DNA of 6,708 nt from Psychrobacter sp. (GCA_029264635.1 JARIAA010000114.1:1-6708), one strand, 5' to 3'. Counted from the first letter of the stretch, positions 1-6,708 are shown. Notes: a model not told the origin generated them from the sequence alone. A program made the numbers and translations.

Positions 1-195
1 GTCTAAACGTGCATTTTCTTGCTCAACAAGCGCGTTGGCATCACGCTGTTCATCAAGCTCATTATTAAAATAGCTCCATGTTGCAAATGCAGATAGTAAT
101 GCCAGCAAAGTAAGCGCAACAACTAAGGTAATAAATTCTTTATTACTACGTTCGCGCTCTTCTTGGCGCCATGGCAATAGGTTGATACGAGCCAT
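1..195 (-). CDS. pilN: PilN, type IV pilus assembly protein (partial, N-terminal 65 residues)
   Basis: PilN is a bitopic inner-membrane protein of the type IV pilus alignment complex. It binds PilM in the cytoplasm and PilO in the periplasm. The visible 65 residues read MARINLLPWRQEERERS and onward. They carry the family's hallmark INLLPW motif at residues 4-9, which docks into PilM. A charged Arg/Glu stretch follows at 10-20, then one membrane segment at about residues 21-43 (FITLVVALTLLALLSAFATW), then the start of a charged, probably coiled-coil periplasmic stretch (NNELDEQRDANALVEQENARLD). The ATG at 195-193 overlaps the TAA stop of pilM by one base (TAATG), so translation is probably coupled. 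The reading frame stays open to the left edge, so the globular C-terminal part lies outside the window. pilO, pilP and pilQ would be expected next, but that cannot be seen. Confidence 0.93.
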   Translation of the reverse strand, partial: MARINLLPWRQEERERSNKEFITLVVALTLLALLSAFATWSYFNNELDEQRDANALVEQENARLD

Positions 196-1250
196 TAGTC
201 AAAGCTCCTTAACGCAAGACCGCAGGCAGCTAACAAGCTTGGCGCATCGGCTGCCAGTTGCTCATTATCTATATAGGAATCTATGGTCATATTGACAAAA
301 GGGTTAGCTACCGTAACGGGGACGCCAAGCTTTTGCGCCACCATTCCAGATAAGCCTAAAATAGAACTACTGCCGCCAGCGAGTACCACATGATCGATAC
401 TGTTATATTGACTTGAAGAAAAATAAAATTGCAAAGAGCGCGTGACTTGTTGAATAGTGCTTTCCATGAAAGGCGTTAGAATTTCTGCATAATAATCATC
501 AGGTAGCGCCTGTTCACGCTTATTGACTGTCGCCTCTTCAAACGACAAGCCATAGCGATTTTGAATAGCTTCTGTCAACTGTAAACCACCAAATAGCTGC
601 TCACGGCTGTAAACGAACTCACCGTTTTTGGCGATATACAAAGTAGTTTGATTATGACCAATATCAACCAGTGCTACTAATTCTGGCATGTTGGGTAAAT
701 TATCTACCATCAAACCAAACGCACGCTCAATCGCATGTGATTCGATATCCATAATCTTGGTTTTCAAACCACCAAAGGTCAGCGCATCAACGCGCTGATC
801 GACATTCTCTGAGCGTGAGGCTGCTAGCAGAACTTGAACCAAATTGTCATCAACCAACGAGGGGCCCAATACTTCAAAGTCTAGATTGACCTCTTCTAAT
901 GGATATGGAATGTATTGGTCCGCATCTAAGCGTATCTGAGCTTCTCGTTCGACATCACTTAACGCCCTATCCATGTCAATGATTTTGGTGATGACAGCTG
1001 AACCTGAAACAGCGGTTGCCGCGTCATTGCCTGCAACCTGACAGCGCTTTGCTAATTGCGTAATAGCATGCCCCACTGCTTCTGTATCGACAATAAGCTT
1101 GTCAACAACCGTACCAGGCAATAAGGCTTCAATACCGTATGCTTTGAGGTGAAAAATTCCTTGCTGACGCTGTATATTGACTAGCTTTACGGAGGTGGCG
1201 CAGATATCTATCCCGACCAGATGTCGACCTTTAGAAGAAAGTAGCCTCAC
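195..1250 (-). CDS. pilM: PilM, actin-like cytoplasmic ATPase of type IV pilus assembly
   Basis: PilM is a cytoplasmic actin/FtsA-like nucleotide-binding protein that binds the N-terminal peptide of PilN and couples the pilus motor to the PilNOP alignment complex. The 351 residues match the usual family length of about 350. Three actin-fold motifs are visible: a phosphate-1-like loop VGIDICATSVK (12-22), a phosphate-2-like segment ALVDIGHNQTTLYI (193-206) and an adenosine-like motif VVLAGGSSSILGL (288-300). The segment EREAQIRLDADQYIPYPLEE (101-120) is the well-conserved PilM region, followed by DFEVLG. The start is GTG at 1250-1248: an in-frame TAA at 1265-1263 leaves no upstream ATG, and the nearby ATG at 1258 is in another frame. 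It is the first gene of a pilMN(OPQ) operon and is divergent from the PBP1A gene. No membrane segment or signal peptide is seen. All family motifs are intact and there is no frameshift. Confidence 0.96.
   Translation of the reverse strand: MRLLSSKGRHLVGIDICATSVKLVNIQRQQGIFHLKAYGIEALLPGTVVDKLIVDTEAVGHAITQLAKRCQVAGNDAATAVSGSAVITKIIDMDRALSDVEREAQIRLDADQYIPYPLEEVNLDFEVLGPSLVDDNLVQVLLAASRSENVDQRVDALTFGGLKTKIMDIESHAIERAFGLMVDNLPNMPELVALVDIGHNQTTLYIAKNGEFVYSREQLFGGLQLTEAIQNRYGLSFEEATVNKREQALPDDYYAEILTPFMESTIQQVTRSLQFYFSSSQYNSIDHVVLAGGSSSILGLSGMVAQKLGVPVTVANPFVNMTIDSYIDNEQLAADAPSLLAACGLALRSFD
205..210 (-). promoter_or_regulatory. Ribosome binding site of pilN inside the end of pilM
   Basis: The minus strand reads AAGGAG here, nine bases before the pilN ATG at 195. 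It lies within the last codons of pilM (LRSFD). A strong Shine-Dalgarno sequence with good spacing supports the ATG at 195 as the pilN start. Together with the one-base stop/start overlap it suggests tightly matched PilM and PilN synthesis. Confidence 0.85.
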
Positions 1251-1260
1251 AGACGCATTA

Positions 1261-1265
1261 CCTTA
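1261..1265 (-). promoter_or_regulatory. Weak ribosome binding site deciding the GTG start of pilM
   Basis: The minus strand reads TAAGG, ten bases before GTG (1250-1248). It is only two bases before the out-of-frame ATG at 1258-1256, too close for normal initiation there. The TAA is also the in-frame stop that bounds the pilM frame upstream. This spacing is the main argument for the GTG start. Confidence 0.55.
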
Positions 1266-1304
1266 TATAAATTTACATTCTGACATTTTTTAGAAATAAT
1301 TGAT

Positions 1305-1333
1305 ACAATACTTTACTTTATATACATATTCAA
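1305..1333 (-). promoter_or_regulatory. Possible sigma-70 promoter for the pilMN operon
   Basis: On the minus strand a TTGAAT -35 candidate (1333-1328) and a TATTGT -10 candidate (1310-1305) are separated by 17 bases. Each matches the consensus at four of six positions. Transcription would start near 1298, leaving a leader of about 48 bases before the GTG. The region is very A+T-rich, so chance matches are likely. Other TATA-like sites lie nearby, such as TATAAA at 1322-1317 without a good -35. Confidence 0.25.
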
Positions 1334-1372
1334 GCATTAACGTTTTCTGTCTAGATAAATTACACTTTTAGT

Positions 1373-1402
1373 ATGACCTGCTTGTTTCGTTCGCTGTATA
1401 AT
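1373..1402 (+). promoter_or_regulatory. Probable sigma-70 promoter of mrcA
   Basis: A perfect -10 hexamer TATAAT lies at 1397-1402. Eighteen bases upstream is ATGACC (1373-1378), which matches the TTGACA -35 consensus at four of six positions. Transcription would start near 1409, giving a 5' leader of about 32 bases before the mrcA ATG. The pilM promoter must lie in the same 190-base divergent gap, so the two genes could share regulator sites. No clear operator was recognised. Confidence 0.6.
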
Positions 1403-1440
1403 AAAATATTAGTTACAAATTTTAATAGATAAGTCTAATT

Positions 1441-4101
1441 ATGACCAAAAGAAACGCTACTGCTCACCTCGTTCACTTTTTGGTGGGGCTTTTTATTGCC
1501 TGTCTTGCCCTTGCTGTAATCCTTGCACTAACCGTGCCAATTGGCTTCTACGGCATGGCAATGTATTTGTCACCCACGCTGCCCAGTATTCAGGAAATTA
1601 AAACCGCCAGCCTTGAGATGCCGCTGCAAATATATAGCCGCGATGACAAGCTTATTGGTCAATACGGTAATAGGCTTTCTTTGCCTGTTACCTTTGATGA
1701 AATTCCTAGAGATTTGACCAATGCTTTCTTAGCAGCAGAAGACTCCTCATTTTTTCAGCACAGTGGTATTAGTATCAAAGGTCTTGGCCGCGCAGTTACC
1801 GAAGCGGTCACTGACGATGACGGTCAGACAGGTGGTTCTACCATTACTATGCAGGTTGCCAAAAACTACTTTTTAAGTCCTGAACGTACTTTAAATCGTA
1901 AGCTGACCGAACTATTTTTGGCTCGTAAAATGGAAGATGAGCTGAGCAAAAATGAGATTCTGACCTTATATGTCAACAAGATTTATTTAGGAGAGGGCGC
2001 CTACGGTATTCGAGCCGCTGCCAAAAAATACTACAGCAAATCTTTAGAAAACTTGACGATTGCTGAGATGGCTATGCTCGCAGGCTTACCAAAAGCACCG
2101 TCAAAGTACAACCCTGTTGCTAATCCTAGTCGCGCGCTCACTCGCCGTAACTGGATTATCGGCCGTATGCATGAGCTTGGCTATATCAATGCAGCTCAGC
2201 GTGATGAAGCCGTGCGTGCCCCAATTGGGCTAAAACCTTATCAAGAAAAGCTTGATGTCAACATGCCGTATTTGGCAGAAATGACTCGTTACGCGCTTGT
2301 CAATCGTTACGGTGAACAAGTCGTTAATGGTGGCTGGCGAGTACGCCTTACGGTTGATAGCGACGCACAACAATCGGCTGAGGCCGCTGTATTAAAAGGC
2401 TTGATTGCTTATGATCATCGCCATGGCTGGCGCGGTGCAGAAGCTAATGGTAAGCCTTTAAAAGACTTTAGAATTCATGCAGGGATGTATCCTGCCAAAG
2501 TCACTAAAGTTAATTCAAGAAGTTTTGAGGCGTTAATGCCTTCTGGTGACACGGTGAACGTTAATTGGTCGGGTATGAGCTGGGCGCGTAAATACTTTTC
2601 GGCGGACCGTATTGGTTATTATCCAGGCAATGCTACACAAATTGTCAGTGAGAATGACATTATTCGTCTGCTGCCAAATAGTAATGGTGGTTGGAAGCTG
2701 GCTCAACTACCAAAGGTGCAAGGAAGTCTTGTATCGCTAAATCCTGATACGGGCGCTGTTGAAGCGTTAGTTGGTGGTTTTGATTTTAATCACAGTAAAT
2801 TTAACCGTGCTCTGCAAGGGTGGCGTCAGCCAGGATCCACGATTAAACCTTTGGTTTATACAGCTGCCTTAGAAAAAGGTTATCGTCCAGACAGTATTGT
2901 CTCGGATCGCCCTATCCAAGTAGGTGACTGGAGACCGAAAAACTCTGACCAGCGTTTTTTAGGTGACATTACTCTACGCCGTGGTCTTTATTTATCACGT
3001 AACTTGGTTTCGATTCGCCTGCTTCAGGCTATTGGCATCTCAGACGCTCGTAATCTATTAGATCAGTTTGGACTGGATAAAGAAAAGCTGCCAACGACTT
3101 TATCACTGGCACTAGGGGCAGGACAAGCGACACCGCTTCAGATGGCGACTGCTTATGCCAGCTTTGCAAATGGTGGCCATCGGATCCAACCTTATTTTAT
3201 CGAACAAATCTATAATTACGACAATAAACTGTTGTTCCAAGCCAATCCGCAGCAAGCTTGTGCATTATGCTTTAATGAACAAGTCGAAACGATTAATGAA
3301 AAATTGGTTGAAAATTATAATAAACAGATCGAAGAAGAAAATAATCCTGTTGAATCTAAAGAACCTATAACTACTGAGGTGCAAGGGTTAGAGGATAATG
3401 CAAGTGCTGAACAAGACAACAACGCCATCAGTTTAAGCGTTTATGATGCCAGCCCAGAAGCGGATCGTCTAAAGGCACCTGTAGTACAGTATCTACAAGC
3501 CAGTCAAGCACCACGTATTTTAAAACCAAGAGTCGCTTATGAGATGGCTGATATTTTACGTGACGTCATACAGCGTGGTACGGCTGTACGAGCAAGAGCT
3601 TTGGGTCGTAGTGATATCGGTGGTAAAACAGGTACGACCAATGACGCCAAAGATGCTTGGTTTGCAGGTTTTCATCCAACCAGTGCAACAGTAGTTTGGA
3701 TGGGCTTTGATCAACCATCGACATTGGGTCGCCGCGAATATGGGGGCGTCGCCGCGTTGCCTGTTTGGATGGACTTTATGCGGGCACATCTAAAGAATGA
3801 ACCTTATCAATGGGTATCCGTCAATAATCGAGCAAAATCAAAAAAACAGCAGCAGCGTATCTTGGAATTGACAGATGATGGCATGACCGCTTCTAATGAG
3901 CAAAATGAGTATAAGAGTAGCGCAGCAAAGCCTGTAAATACCAAGACTCAACAACGTAAAGCGCCTGAACCTGAACCTACTGAACCCGAAGCAAGCAGTA
4001 GTAATAGGAATATAACACCGCCAAGGCGTACGAACGATCGTGTTCCCCAAAACCCACTTACCGTCACTCCGACTGAACGTATGCCGCCAATGCCTGAATA
4101 A
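1441..4101 (+). CDS. mrcA: Penicillin-binding protein 1A, bifunctional peptidoglycan glycosyltransferase/transpeptidase
   Basis: Class A PBP (also called ponA) that polymerises lipid II and cross-links glycan strands in the periplasm, anchored in the inner membrane. The 886 residues compare with about 850 in E. coli PBP1A. After a short cytoplasmic Lys/Arg start comes one membrane segment (about 11-41). The GT51 domain (about 60-240) has AAEDSSFFQHSG with Glu100 and His107, GGSTITMQ (131-138), RKLTE with the second catalytic Glu157, and NKIYLGEGAYG (179-189). A linker/OB-like region (about 310-430) precedes the transpeptidase domain. That domain has SxxK as Ser466-Thr-Ile-Lys469, SxN as Ser519-Arg-Asn521 and KTGT at 729-732. 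A variable acidic insert (about 600-690) with a Cys607-x-x-Cys610 pair lies between SxN and KTG. The C-terminal tail (about 795-886) is Gln/Lys/Pro/Glu-rich, including PEPEPTEPE. The ATG at 1441 is the first usable start after an in-frame TAG at 1426, but has no strong Shine-Dalgarno, only TAAG at 1430-1433. It is monocistronic and ends before a hairpin terminator. Confidence 0.97.
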   Translation: MTKRNATAHLVHFLVGLFIACLALAVILALTVPIGFYGMAMYLSPTLPSIQEIKTASLEMPLQIYSRDDKLIGQYGNRLSLPVTFDEIPRDLTNAFLAAEDSSFFQHSGISIKGLGRAVTEAVTDDDGQTGGSTITMQVAKNYFLSPERTLNRKLTELFLARKMEDELSKNEILTLYVNKIYLGEGAYGIRAAAKKYYSKSLENLTIAEMAMLAGLPKAPSKYNPVANPSRALTRRNWIIGRMHELGYINAAQRDEAVRAPIGLKPYQEKLDVNMPYLAEMTRYALVNRYGEQVVNGGWRVRLTVDSDAQQSAEAAVLKGLIAYDHRHGWRGAEANGKPLKDFRIHAGMYPAKVTKVNSRSFEALMPSGDTVNVNWSGMSWARKYFSADRIGYYPGNATQIVSENDIIRLLPNSNGGWKLAQLPKVQGSLVSLNPDTGAVEALVGGFDFNHSKFNRALQGWRQPGSTIKPLVYTAALEKGYRPDSIVSDRPIQVGDWRPKNSDQRFLGDITLRRGLYLSRNLVSIRLLQAIGISDARNLLDQFGLDKEKLPTTLSLALGAGQATPLQMATAYASFANGGHRIQPYFIEQIYNYDNKLLFQANPQQACALCFNEQVETINEKLVENYNKQIEEENNPVESKEPITTEVQGLEDNASAEQDNNAISLSVYDASPEADRLKAPVVQYLQASQAPRILKPRVAYEMADILRDVIQRGTAVRARALGRSDIGGKTGTTNDAKDAWFAGFHPTSATVVWMGFDQPSTLGRREYGGVAALPVWMDFMRAHLKNEPYQWVSVNNRAKSKKQQQRILELTDDGMTASNEQNEYKSSAAKPVNTKTQQRKAPEPEPTEPEASSSNRNITPPRRTNDRVPQNPLTVTPTERMPPMPE

Positions 4102-4132
4102 TTAAATAAGTATTTTCATAAGTGTCTCAAGT

Positions 4133-4169
4133 AAAAAAGCTTGTTCAATCATTTTGAACAAGCTTTTTT
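4133..4169 (+). terminator. Intrinsic terminator of mrcA, possibly bidirectional
   Basis: A perfect 16-base inverted repeat (arms 4133-4148 and 4154-4169) surrounds a five-base TCATT loop and starts 32 bases after the mrcA stop. The core stem is GCTTGTTCAA/TTGAACAAGC. The outer pairs are an A tract on the left and a run of six T on the right, so the transcript carries a U tract. The flanking A and T runs make the element symmetric, so it could also stop rpoC readthrough from the opposite strand. Confidence 0.88.
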
Positions 4170-4201
4170 ATGAATCTTAGTTTTTACATTATTGTAGACA
4201 T

Positions 4202-4227
4202 AAAAAAGCCAGCAACGTGGCTGGCTT
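4202..4227 (-). terminator. Intrinsic terminator of the rpoC transcript
   Basis: Read on the minus strand, AAGCCAGC (4227-4220) and GCTGGCTT (4213-4206) form an eight-base stem around a six-base CACGTT loop. The run of T then continues to 4202, so the tract is TTTTTT from 4207 to 4202. The stem begins 37 bases after the rpoC stop codon (4267-4265). This is a classic GC-core hairpin plus U tract and indicates that the rpoC transcription unit ends here. Confidence 0.88.
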
Positions 4228-4264
4228 CTTTAGTCTTTTATAATGATACGTTAAATGCGTGCTA

Positions 4265-6708
4265 TTAAGATTGGCTGTCCTGATTTAGCTCTTGTGCAAA
4301 AGCTTCATCAAAGCTTGCAAAGTCCTTGCTATCAGTGCTAGCAGTCATATCGAAAGCGGCATTGATATCGTTATCATATAGCTTCTGTTCAGATTTCTCT
4401 TTACGAGCTTTATGATACGCAAGACCTGTTCCTGCAGGAATCAGGCGACCAACCACCACGTTTTCTTTTAGACCACGTAGCTCATCAACTTTACCCGTGA
4501 CCGCTGCTGCTGTTAAGACCCGCGTTGTCTCTTGGAAAGAGGCCGCTGAAATAAAGCTTTCAGTTGCAAGGCTGGCTTTAGTGATACCGAGTAATTGACG
4601 CTCGTACTGTACTGGGAATTTATCTTCAGCTTCTAGTTTAGCATTCAATGCTTTGATATCTGCATATTCAGCTTGATCACCTTTGAAGTGACTTGAATCG
4701 CCACCATCAGTGATCTCAATTTTACGCAGCATTTGGCGAATGATCACTTCAATGTGCTTGTCGTTGATCTTCACACCTTGCAAACGATAAACGTCCTGTA
4801 CTTCGTTAACGATGTAGTTAGCAAGTGCTGTCTGACCTTTTAGACGTAGAATATCGTGTGGGTTTTGCGGACCATCAGCGATAACTTCTCCACGTGCTAC
4901 TGTCTCGTTTTCAAAAACGTTGATTTGACGCCATTTTGGAATGAGCTCTTCATGCACTTCACCATCTTCATTAGTGATGATAAAACGGTTCTTACCTTTT
5001 GTTTCTTTACCGAAGCTTACGACACCAGTCATCTCAGCCATAATGGCATGATCTTTTGGACGACGTGCTTCAAATAAGTCAGCAACACGTGGTAGACCAC
5101 CAGTAATATCTTTCGTACCTGAGGTCGCTTGTGGTACACGGCCTAAGATTGAGCCTGCCGCTACTTTTTCACCATCACTAACACGAATAATCGTTTCAGC
5201 AGGTAAGAAGTAAACCACTTCTTTGCCTTCGTCAGTATTCAAAATAATAGCAGGACGTAAATCTTTTGCCATACTCGAACGATCACGAGTCGCTAGAATC
5301 TCAAATGAGCTCATACCAGTCGCGTCGTCAACTTTGACCGTTGCCGTCATACCATCAGTAATTTCACTAAAACGTGCCGTACCCGCAAATTCAGTGATGA
5401 TTGGATGCGTGTGCGGATCCCACTTAGCGATGGTTTGACCGCCTTCAACCTGCTCTTCGTCTTTAACTAAAACACTTGAACCGTAAGGCACTTTATAACG
5501 CTCACGCTCGCGGCCAAGCTCATCAGTCAATGCAATTTCAGCTGAGCGAGAGACAATAACTAAGTGACCATCAGTATGCTGTACCGTCTTCATATTTTCG
5601 AAATGCGCTTGACCTGCATTACGAACTGAGATGCTATTATCCACTGACGCCGAACTTGCAGCCCCGCCCACGTGGAAAGTACGCATTGTCAACTGAGTAC
5701 CAGGCTCACCGATAGACTGAGCCGCCATAACACCAACGGCCTCACCGATATTCACTTTATGACCACGGGCAAGATCACGACCATAGCACTGTGAACAAAC
5801 CCCATGTGGTATGTCACAAGTAATCACCGAGCGTACCCAAATATCATCGATGGCATTGGCGTCTAAGACATCAACCCAATGCTCATCAATCAAAGTACCT
5901 GCTGGAATTAAGACTTTTGATGCGTCATTGTTATAAGTGACATCACGAGCAGTCACGCGCCCAAGTACTAAATCACCAAGCTTTTCGATGATCTCGCCAC
6001 CTTGAATGTGCGGGGTCATGAGTAAACCTTCCTCAGTACCACAATCTTCACTGGTAATGACTAAATCTTGTGCCACATCAACCAAACGACGCGTCAGATA
6101 ACCTGAGTTAGCCGTTTTTAGTGCCGTATCTGCAAGACCTTTACGAGCACCGTGAGTAGAGATAAAGTACTGAAGTACCGTCAAGCCTTCACGGAAGTTC
6201 GCTTTAATCGGTGTCTCAATAATAGAGCCATCAGGTTTTGCCATCAAGCCACGCATACCAGCAAGCTGACGAATCTGTGCGGCACTACCACGAGCACCTG
6301 AATCTGACATGATATAGATTGAGTTGAAAGATTTTTGTTCTTCCTCCTCACCTTGCGCATTGATGACTTTATCAATCGCCAAGTTATCCATCATCGCTTT
6401 AGCGACTTTGTCATTGGTACGTGACCAGATGTCAACTACCTTATTATAGCGCTCACCTGCGGTCACAAAACCTTGCTCAAACTGATCTTCGATCTCACGT
6501 ACTTCCGCTTCTGCAACCTCAATAATATCTTTTTTGTTTGGCGGAATGACCATGTCATCTAGACCAATGGAGACGCCAGACAATGTCGCTTGTGCAAACC
6601 CTAGATACATTAATTGGTCAGCGAACATAACGCTGTCTTTGACGCCCATCTTACGGTAGCAAGAGTTGATCAACCGTGAGATGTTTTTCTTAGTCATCTC
6701 TTGGTTGC
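4265..6708 (-). CDS. rpoC: RNA polymerase beta-prime subunit (partial, C-terminal 813 codons)
   Basis: RpoC is the large catalytic subunit of RNA polymerase. The frame is open to the right edge, so the N-terminal part (clamp, first zinc finger, active-site NADFDGD) lies outside. The ATG at 6697 is an internal Met, not the start: the frame continues upstream as NQE, and MTKKNIS is an internal RpoC sequence. Counting from that Met, visible parts are SFNSIYIMSDSGARGSAAQI (123-142), the bridge-helix region FREGLTVLQYFISTHGARKG (168-187) and the second zinc site with Cys219, Cys294, Cys301 and Cys304. Next come the trigger-loop region AAQSIGEPGTQLTMRTFHVGG (325-345) and an inserted domain typical of proteobacterial RpoC (about 346-525). 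Then follow GTKDITGGLPRVADLFEARR (527-546), YIVNEVQDVYRLQGVKINDK (628-647), LLGITKASLATESFISAASF (702-721) and VVGRLIPAGTGLAYH (748-762). The last 48 residues are a lysine-rich, then acidic, divergent tail. No frameshift or missing key residue was seen. rpoB is expected just off the right edge. Confidence 0.98.
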   Translation of the reverse strand, partial: NQEMTKKNISRLINSCYRKMGVKDSVMFADQLMYLGFAQATLSGVSIGLDDMVIPPNKKDIIEVAEAEVREIEDQFEQGFVTAGERYNKVVDIWSRTNDKVAKAMMDNLAIDKVINAQGEEEEQKSFNSIYIMSDSGARGSAAQIRQLAGMRGLMAKPDGSIIETPIKANFREGLTVLQYFISTHGARKGLADTALKTANSGYLTRRLVDVAQDLVITSEDCGTEEGLLMTPHIQGGEIIEKLGDLVLGRVTARDVTYNNDASKVLIPAGTLIDEHWVDVLDANAIDDIWVRSVITCDIPHGVCSQCYGRDLARGHKVNIGEAVGVMAAQSIGEPGTQLTMRTFHVGGAASSASVDNSISVRNAGQAHFENMKTVQHTDGHLVIVSRSAEIALTDELGRERERYKVPYGSSVLVKDEEQVEGGQTIAKWDPHTHPIITEFAGTARFSEITDGMTATVKVDDATGMSSFEILATRDRSSMAKDLRPAIILNTDEGKEVVYFLPAETIIRVSDGEKVAAGSILGRVPQATSGTKDITGGLPRVADLFEARRPKDHAIMAEMTGVVSFGKETKGKNRFIITNEDGEVHEELIPKWRQINVFENETVARGEVIADGPQNPHDILRLKGQTALANYIVNEVQDVYRLQGVKINDKHIEVIIRQMLRKIEITDGGDSSHFKGDQAEYADIKALNAKLEAEDKFPVQYERQLLGITKASLATESFISAASFQETTRVLTAAAVTGKVDELRGLKENVVVGRLIPAGTGLAYHKARKEKSEQKLYDNDINAAFDMTASTDSKDFASFDEAFAQELNQDSQS

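Noticed and set aside
1426..1437. Small inverted repeat TAGA-TAAG-TCTA just before the mrcA start, a possible operator or leader hairpin
   Set aside because: The stem is only four A+T-rich base pairs and does not extend outward, which is expected by chance in this composition.
3155..3370. Plus-strand open frame of 71 codons inside mrcA
   Set aside because: It lies in another frame of the well-supported PBP1A gene over its low-complexity insert, is Lys/Asn/Ile-rich and resembles no known family.
3556..4050. Two minus-strand open frames of 70 and 77 codons opposite the end of mrcA
   Set aside because: Both are antisense shadows of the KTG region and tail of PBP1A, with no recognisable domain.
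4239..4244. TATAAT on the plus strand between the rpoC terminator and the rpoC stop
   Set aside because: No -35 hexamer lies at a suitable distance and any transcript would run antisense into rpoC; probably A+T-rich chance.
4856..5438. Two plus-strand open frames of 71 and 73 codons opposite rpoC
   Set aside because: They are antisense to highly conserved RpoC coding sequence and have no family resemblance.
6695..6697. ATG as the start of a separate gene on the minus strand
   Set aside because: The following sequence (MTKKNISRLINSCYRK) is an internal RpoC segment and the frame continues upstream to the window edge, so it is an internal methionine.
1..6708. Mobile elements, CRISPR arrays, tRNA or rRNA genes, toxin-antitoxin or defence genes
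   Set aside because: The window is almost filled by four core genes with two short gaps; no transposase, repeat array, tRNA-like cloverleaf or foreign-looking block was found by reading.

Overview
The window is ordinary chromosomal core DNA from a gammaproteobacterium. The proteins look like Moraxellaceae, most like Psychrobacter; that placement is from recalled resemblance of PilM, PBP1A and RpoC and no search was run. A fairly A+T-rich intergenic region, moderate-GC genes and type IV pilus genes next to a class A penicillin-binding protein gene agree with it. No mobile element, CRISPR array, tRNA, rRNA or sign of recent transfer was seen.

Left part (1-1250, minus strand): the start of a type IV pilus assembly operon. 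pilM is complete (195-1250, GTG start) and overlaps by one base with pilN, of which only the first 65 codons are present (1-195). PilM is a cytoplasmic actin-like protein. PilN is an inner-membrane protein whose N-terminal INLLPW peptide docks into PilM. Together they start the alignment complex that links the pilus motor to the outer-membrane secretin.

Middle (1251-4101): a 190-base divergent promoter region, then mrcA/ponA on the plus strand, encoding the bifunctional peptidoglycan synthase PBP1A (886 aa) with all glycosyltransferase and transpeptidase motifs intact. The divergent mrcA / pilMN layout is a familiar conserved neighbourhood in Pseudomonas and relatives.

Right part (4102-6708): a 163-base convergent intergenic region with two hairpin terminators, one for each converging gene. 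Then comes the C-terminal 813 codons of rpoC (RNA polymerase beta-prime) on the minus strand, running off the right edge. The visible part includes the bridge helix, the second zinc site, the trigger loop with its lineage-specific insertion and the conserved C-terminal segment.

The genes do not form one pathway: there is an envelope and pilus block (pilMN with mrcA) and a transcription gene that converges on it. No previously undescribed system is evident. The points most worth checking are the pilM start region, the gene order at the end of rpoC, and the variable insert and tail of PBP1A.
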